The position numbers were made by a program, and so were the translations under genes. From positions 1-64,000 of the forward strand of contig NZ_JBHTDD010000033.1 in assembly GCF_042666615.1 (NCBI RefSeq): 64,000 bases of DNA. Direction: 5' to 3'. Below the pieces are notes generated by a model. The model was not told the origin of the DNA. It ran no database searches and saw only the letters and a program-made list of their open reading frames with translations. Source of the stretch: KBS50 sp042666615. GTDB lineage: Bacteria; Actinomycetota; Actinomycetes; Mycobacteriales; Micromonosporaceae. Shown one piece after another: positions 59,620 through 64,000 of this stretch (its first letter is position 1; each line of letters begins with the position of its first letter).

Positions 59620-59889
59620 ATGGCGCTCGATCAGGAGAGCAAGAGCAAGATCCGACAGGAGTACGCGACCGCCGAGGGTGACACCGGATCCCCCGAGGTG
59701 CAGGTCGCGGTCCTGACCAAGCGGATCGCCGACCTCACCGAGCACCTCAAGGTGCACAAGCACGATCACCACAGTCGTCGTGGTCTGCTGCTGCTGGTTG
59801 GTCGGCGTCGCCGACTGCTCAACTACCTGCAGAAGAAGGACATCAACCGCTACCGGTCGCTGATCGAGCGACTCGGCCTGCGGCGGTGA
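59620..59889 (+). CDS. rpsO: 30S ribosomal protein S15
   Basis: 89 residues, exact family length. It starts ALDQESKSKIRQEYATAEGDTGSPEVQVAVLTKRIADLTEHLKVHKHDHHSRRGLLLLVGRRRRLLNYLQKKD, with T-G-S-P-E-V-Q-V and H-H-S-R-R-G, the residues that contact 16S rRNA. It binds the central domain early in 30S assembly. ATG 59620 follows GGGAGA. It has its own leader and a terminator hairpin after the stop, and stands before pnp as in many bacteria. Confidence 0.98.
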   Translation: MALDQESKSKIRQEYATAEGDTGSPEVQVAVLTKRIADLTEHLKVHKHDHHSRRGLLLLVGRRRRLLNYLQKKDINRYRSLIERLGLRR

Positions 59890-59893
59890 CGAC

Positions 59894-59923
59894 GAGGGGA
59901 GCGGCGTACGCGTCGCTCCCCTC
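59894..59923 (+). terminator. Terminator hairpin after rpsO
   Basis: GAGGGGAGCG (59894-59903) and CGCTCCCCTC (59914-59923) form a 10-bp stem with a 10-nt loop, 5 bases after the stop; GACGAC outside can pair with GTCGTC after a two-base bulge. It may be an RNase III or processing site before pnp as well. Confidence 0.7.
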
Positions 59924-60134
59924 CTGTCGTCCCGCAGAGAAACGGGACCAGCGCGACCACCCGTACGGGGAGCCGGATCAGCGCACCGGTCCTCGGTAGT
60001 GGCCCCCGGGCCGCCGGCTCCACTGGCTACGTAGCCGGAACGCCGGCCATCCCCGGGCGCTTCGATCGAAGACCGGCCGCCTGAGCACTCCGGCGACGTC
60101 GTGGGTCCCACGACCGAAGGAGTACAGGCAACTC

Positions 60135-62552
60135 ATGACCGAGCAGAACCGCCTCGGCAACCAGCACAGTAAGGCCGTGATCGACAACGGGACCTTCGGG
60201 ACCCGGGAGATCACCTTCTCCACCGGCCGCCTCGCCCGGCAGGCCGCCGGCTCCGTGATCGCCCAGCTGGGCGAGACCGTCGTGCTGTCCGCGACCACCG
60301 CGGGCAAGCAGCCCAAGGAGCAGTTCGACTTCTTCCCGCTGACCGTGGACGTCGAGGAGCGGATGTACGCCGCGGGCCGGATTCCCGGTTCGTTCTTCCG
60401 TCGCGAGGGTCGACCCAGCGAGGACGCCATCCTGACCTGCCGGCTCATCGACCGGCCGCTGCGGCCTTCGTTCGTCAAGGGCCTGCGCAACGAGGTCCAG
60501 GTCGTCGAGACCATCCTGGCCCTGGACCCGCAGCACCCGTACGACGTGGTGGCAATCAACGCCGCCTCGATGTCGACCAAGCTGTCCGGCCTGCCGTTCT
60601 CCGGCCCGATAGGGGCGACCCGGATGGCGCACGTGGACGGCCAGTGGGTCGCCTTCCCGACGCACGAGGAGCTGGGCCGGGCCACCTTCGACATGGTGGT
60701 GGCCGGTCGGTCGCTGCCCGACGGCGACGTCGCGATCATGATGGTCGAGGCCGAGGCCACCGAGCACACCGTCAAGCTGGTGGCCGGCGGCGCCCCGGCG
60801 CCCACCGAGGAGGTCGTGGCGAGTGGCCTGGAGGCCGCCAAGCCGGCCATCCGGGAGCTGTGCCGGGCGCAGAGCGAGCTGGCGGATGTGGCCGCCAAGC
60901 CGGTCGCCGACTTCCCGGTCTTCCTGGACTACGAGAACGACGTGTACGACGCGGTGGCTGACGTCGCCCGCGCCGATGTCGCCGAGGCCCTGAAGATCGC
61001 CGGTAAGGCCGAGCGCGAGGACGCCCTGGACCGCGTGAAGGAGCAGGTCAAGGAGCAGCTCGCCGAGCGGTTCGAGGGCCGGGAGAAGGAGCTTTCCGCG
61101 GCGTTCCGCTCGCTGACCAAGGCCGAGGTCCGCGCCCGCGTCCTGCGTGAGCAGGTACGCATCGACGGCCGCGGTCCGCGCGACATCCGGCCGCTGAGCG
61201 CCGAGATCGGCGTGCTGCCCCGGGTGCACGGCTCGGCGCTGTTCGAGCGGGGCGAGACCCAGATCATGGGTGTCACCACGCTCAACATGCTCCGGATGGA
61301 GCAGGCGCTGGACACCCTCTCCCCGGAGAAGTCCAAGCGTTACATGCACAACTACAACTTCCCGCCGTACTCCACCGGGGAGACCGGCCGGGTGGGATCG
61401 CCGAAGCGGCGCGAGATCGGGCACGGCGCGCTGGCCGAGCGGGCGTTGATCCCGGTGCTGCCGTCGCGCGAGGAGTTCCCGTACGCGATCCGGCAGGTGT
61501 CCGAGGCGCTCGGCTCGAACGGGTCGACCTCGATGGGGTCGGTCTGCGCCTCCACTCTGGGCCTGCTGTCGGCCGGTGTGCCGCTCAAGGCGCCGGTCGC
61601 CGGCATCGCCATGGGCCTGATCTCCGACGAGGTCGAGGGCAAGACCCGGTACGTGACGCTTACCGACATCCTGGGTGCCGAGGACGCGTTCGGGGACATG
61701 GACTTCAAGGTCGCCGGTACCCCGGACTTCGTCACCGCGCTGCAGCTCGACACCAAGCTCGACGGCATCCCGTCGGACGTGCTGGCTGCCGCGCTCCAGC
61801 AGGCGCACGACGCCCGGCAGACCATCCTGGACGTGATGCGGCAGGCCATCGAGGCTCCGGCCACGATGTCGGACTACGCGCCGCGGGTCACCACCGTCAA
61901 GATTCCGGTGGACAAGATCGGCATGGTGATCGGCCCGAAGGGGCAGACGATCAACGCGATCCAGGACGAGACCGGCGCCGAGATTTCCATCGAGGACGAC
62001 GGAACCATCTACGTCGGCGCGACCAACGGTCCCGCCGCCGAGGCCGCAGTGGAGCGGATCAACGCGATCGCGAATCCGACGCTGCCGAAGACGGGCGACC
62101 GCTTCCTGGGCACGGTGGTCAAGACCGCCGCGTTCGGCGCCTTCATCTCGCTGCTGCCCGGCCGGGACGGCCTGCTGCACATCTCCAAGGTGGGGGACGG
62201 CAAGCGGGTGGAAAAGGTTGAGGACTTCCTCAATGTCGGCGACCGGGTCGAGGTGCAGATCGCGGACATCGACGCCCGAGGCAAGATCTACCTGGACAAG
62301 GTCCGGCCGGAAGGTGCCGAGGCGCCAGCCGAGTCCGGTGGCGGCGAGCGACCGGCCGGTCGCGGTGACCGGGGCCCGCGCGACCGGGGTGACCGGGAGC
62401 GTGGCGGCGACCGGGAGCGCGGCGAGCATGGTGGCGACCGGGAGCGTGGCGAGCGTGGTGGCGACCGGGAGCGTGGCGAGCGTGGTGGCGACCGGGGTCG
62501 CGAGGGCGGCGAGGGCGGCGGCGAGCGTCGTCGTCGGACCCGGCACAGCTGA
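60135..62552 (+). CDS. pnp: Polyribonucleotide nucleotidyltransferase (PNPase/GPSI)
   Basis: 805 residues. Two RNase PH domains: the first with TFGTREITFSTGRLARQAAGSV and GRIPGSFFRREGRPSEDAIL, the second (~330-550) with GRGPRDIRPLSAEIGVLPRVHGSALFERGETQ and LLSAGVPLKAPVAGIAMGL, D-x-x-x-x-D in DILGAEDAFGDMDFKVAG. KH (KIPVDKIGMVIGPKGQTINAIQ, ~585-640) and S1 (FLGTVVKTAAFGAFISLLPGRDGLLHISKV, ~655-725) follow. The last ~75 residues are a charged tail with nine-residue GDRERGERG repeats, typical of the actinobacterial guanosine pentaphosphate synthetase/PNPase type. It degrades and tails RNA. ATG 60135 has GAAGGAG at 12 bases. Confidence 0.98.
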   Translation: MTEQNRLGNQHSKAVIDNGTFGTREITFSTGRLARQAAGSVIAQLGETVVLSATTAGKQPKEQFDFFPLTVDVEERMYAAGRIPGSFFRREGRPSEDAILTCRLIDRPLRPSFVKGLRNEVQVVETILALDPQHPYDVVAINAASMSTKLSGLPFSGPIGATRMAHVDGQWVAFPTHEELGRATFDMVVAGRSLPDGDVAIMMVEAEATEHTVKLVAGGAPAPTEEVVASGLEAAKPAIRELCRAQSELADVAAKPVADFPVFLDYENDVYDAVADVARADVAEALKIAGKAEREDALDRVKEQVKEQLAERFEGREKELSAAFRSLTKAEVRARVLREQVRIDGRGPRDIRPLSAEIGVLPRVHGSALFERGETQIMGVTTLNMLRMEQALDTLSPEKSKRYMHNYNFPPYSTGETGRVGSPKRREIGHGALAERALIPVLPSREEFPYAIRQVSEALGSNGSTSMGSVCASTLGLLSAGVPLKAPVAGIAMGLISDEVEGKTRYVTLTDILGAEDAFGDMDFKVAGTPDFVTALQLDTKLDGIPSDVLAAALQQAHDARQTILDVMRQAIEAPATMSDYAPRVTTVKIPVDKIGMVIGPKGQTINAIQDETGAEISIEDDGTIYVGATNGPAAEAAVERINAIANPTLPKTGDRFLGTVVKTAAFGAFISLLPGRDGLLHISKVGDGKRVEKVEDFLNVGDRVEVQIADIDARGKIYLDKVRPEGAEAPAESGGGERPAGRGDRGPRDRGDRERGGDRERGEHGGDRERGERGGDRERGERGGDRGREGGEGGGERRRRTRHS
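62409..62489 (+). repeat. 27-bp tandem repeats at the 3' end of pnp
   Basis: GACCGGGAGCGTGGCGAGCG-type units recur with period 27 at 62409, 62436 and 62463, encoding GDRERGERG. They extend the charged tail of PNPase. Confidence 0.88.
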
Positions 62553-62563
62553 CGTACACCGCG

Positions 62564-63928
62564 ATGACCCCCCCATCGCGGAACGGTTCGACCACCGGGG
62601 CCGGCGCTACGGCGCCGGCCCGGGCGGTCACCCGTACCCTCACCACTGACCCGTTGGGCGGCACCGTCCGGCGTACCGTGCTGCCCAGCGGTCTCCGCGT
62701 GATCACCGAAGCCATCCCGGCGATGCGCAGCGTGTCGTTCGGCATCTGGGTGTCCGTCGGATCGCGGGACGAGACCGGCCGGCAGGCCGGCGTCTCCCAC
62801 TTCCTGGAGCACCTGCTCTTCAAGGGAACCAGCAAGCGGACCGCGCTCGACATCTCGGCGGACATCGAGGCCGTGGGCGGCGAGACGAACGCCTTCACCA
62901 CGAAGGAATACACCTGCTACTACGCGCGGGTGCTCGACGACGACCTGCCGCTGGCCATCGACGTCATGTGCGACCTGGTTGCCGACTCGCAGCTCGATCC
63001 GGCCGACGTGGAAACCGAGCGCGGCGTCATCCTCGAAGAGATCGCCATGCACGACGACGAGCCGGGTGACGAGGTGCACGACCTCTTCGCCCGGGCGATC
63101 TACGGGGACCATCCGCTCGGGCGCCTGATCTCGGGCACCGAAGAGACCATCTCCCCGATGAGCCGCCGGCAGATCCTGAATTTCTACCGCAGCCGATACA
63201 CGGCGCCCGCCATCGTCATCGCCGCCGCGGGCAACCTGGAGCACGCGGCGGTCGTGAAGCGTATCCGGCAGGCGCTGCGTGGCACGCCGCTGGACACCGC
63301 CGCGGCCCAGCCGACTCCGCCCCGGTCCGCCACGTCGGCGGTACGCACCCAGGTGGCGGCCACCGTGGTCGAGCGGAAGGACACCGAGCAGGCTCATCTG
63401 GTGCTGGGCTGCGCCGGTATCGACCGCCTCGACGAGCGCCGGTTCGCTTTGAGCGTGCTCAACAACGTCCTCGGCGGCGGCATGTCGAGCCGGCTGTTCC
63501 AGGAGGTGCGGGAGCGTCGCGGGTTGGCCTACTCCGTCTATTCGTACGCCAGCCAGTATGCCGACAGTGGGTTGTTCGGTGTCTACGCCGGATGCGCGCC
63601 CGGCAAGGTGGACGAGGTGCTCTCACTGATCCGGGCGGAGCTGGCCGCGGTCGCCGAACGAGGCGTCAGCGAGGCCGAATTGAGCCGGGGCAAGGGGATG
63701 GCCAAGGGCTCGTATGTGCTGGGCCTGGAGGACACCGGTTCGCGGATGAGCCGGCTGGCCAAGGGCGAACTGCTCTACGGTGATCTGCTGTCGGTCGACG
63801 AACTGTTGGCCCAGGTAGACGCGGTGACCGCCGAGGAGGTCAACCGGCTGGCGGCCGAGCTGCTCACCCGACCGATGTCGCTTGCCGTTGTCGGCCCGTT
63901 CGGCCCGGACGACTTCACCGTCGGCTGA
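62564..63928 (+). CDS. M16 family zinc metallopeptidase (processing peptidase-like)
   Basis: 454 residues, in two halves. The active half has H79-F-L-E82-H83 (the inverted zinc motif) within GVSHFLEHLLFKGTSKRTALDI and GGETNAFTTKEYTCYYARVLDDDLPLAIDVMCDLVADSQLDPADVETERGVILEEIAM, with the third Glu ligand. The inactive half has LNNVLGGGMSSRLFQEVRERRGLAYSVYS. It is related to the mitochondrial processing peptidase and the PqqL/YmxG group that follows pnp in Gram-positive bacteria. ATG 62564 lies 11 bases after the pnp stop, so the two genes share an operon. Confidence 0.95.
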   Translation: MTPPSRNGSTTGAGATAPARAVTRTLTTDPLGGTVRRTVLPSGLRVITEAIPAMRSVSFGIWVSVGSRDETGRQAGVSHFLEHLLFKGTSKRTALDISADIEAVGGETNAFTTKEYTCYYARVLDDDLPLAIDVMCDLVADSQLDPADVETERGVILEEIAMHDDEPGDEVHDLFARAIYGDHPLGRLISGTEETISPMSRRQILNFYRSRYTAPAIVIAAAGNLEHAAVVKRIRQALRGTPLDTAAAQPTPPRSATSAVRTQVAATVVERKDTEQAHLVLGCAGIDRLDERRFALSVLNNVLGGGMSSRLFQEVRERRGLAYSVYSYASQYADSGLFGVYAGCAPGKVDEVLSLIRAELAAVAERGVSEAELSRGKGMAKGSYVLGLEDTGSRMSRLAKGELLYGDLLSVDELLAQVDAVTAEEVNRLAAELLTRPMSLAVVGPFGPDDFTVG

Positions 63929-63944
63929 GCGACCTGCTTCAGGT

Positions 63945-64000
63945 CCGTTCGGGGTGATCGTCGGCTTGGCGATGTTGCGTCTGGCCCGTTCGGGGTGATC
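63945..64000. repeat. Start of a tandem repeat with period 41
   Basis: CCGTTCGGGGTGATC occurs at 63945-63959 and again at 63986-64000, 41 bases apart. The window ends inside the second copy, so more units may follow. Confidence 0.6.

Noticed and set aside
62409..62489. Repeats at the pnp 3' end as a possible CRISPR or insertion
   Set aside because: They are in frame, code for the known charged tail of PNPase, and have no spacers.

Overview
The window is high-GC actinobacterial chromosome, most likely from a member of the Micromonosporaceae (Micromonospora or a close relative). The reasons are a very strong G/C bias at third codon positions, many GTG starts, a DUF2631 membrane protein, a DUF5872 protein, a DUF6186 protein, an ECF42-type sigma factor with its YciI partner, and the actinobacterial order rimP-nusA-ylxR-infB ... 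rbfA-DHH-MATE-truB-ribF-rpsO-pnp-M16 peptidase. I see no rRNA, tRNA, CRISPR array, insertion sequence, integrase or prophage.

Layout. Positions 1-10.3 kb hold mixed accessory genes: a metallo-beta-lactamase/Rieske fusion, a phytoene-desaturase-like flavoprotein with a TetR regulator divergent from an MMPL exporter across a perfect operator palindrome, a YihY membrane protein, a GNAT enzyme and a Uma2 endonuclease. From 10.3 to 14 kb lies the isoprenoid operon dxr-site-2 protease-ispG. From 14 to 23.1 kb are an MFS exporter behind a palindromic operator, two GNAT enzymes, a YciI/ECF42 sigma pair and a 1220-residue fused ABC exporter. From 23.3 to 31.2 kb are an old-yellow-enzyme-type oxidoreductase, a DAACS symporter preceded by a previously hidden Cys-containing leader peptide, a thiolase, small membrane proteins, an MBL hydrolase and an aldo-keto reductase.

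Positions 31.3-37 kb form an amine-catabolism cluster (APC permease, glutamine-synthetase-like ligase, aldehyde dehydrogenase, SDR dehydrogenase) whose enzyme set fits gamma-glutamylation of an amino alcohol such as ethanolamine followed by two oxidations. A 1225-residue sensor (PAS-GAF-histidine kinase-receiver-SpoIIE phosphatase-RsbW-like ATPase) faces a STAS anti-sigma-antagonist gene at 37-41.2 kb. After map, a VIT1-family transporter, a deazaflavin-type enzyme and a DUF4439/Tat-lipoprotein pair, the rest (44.9-64 kb) is the translation and RNA-metabolism superoperon.

Threaded through the window are dispersed palindromes in at least three families. Family A (core CGATCTAGGGCAGATGGTCG) has four copies, near 15, 16236, 28083 and 40801. 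Family B has a perfect 33-bp-arm copy at 58229 and a diverged one at 29624. Family C is a looser GGAAGG-GCCC group. They sit at gene ends, often between convergent genes, and in at least one case supply the final codons and stop of a gene. The observations I would check first are the leader peptide upstream of the DAACS symporter, the family A and B palindromes, the two operator palindromes, and the pair of DnaA boxes at 58390-58433.
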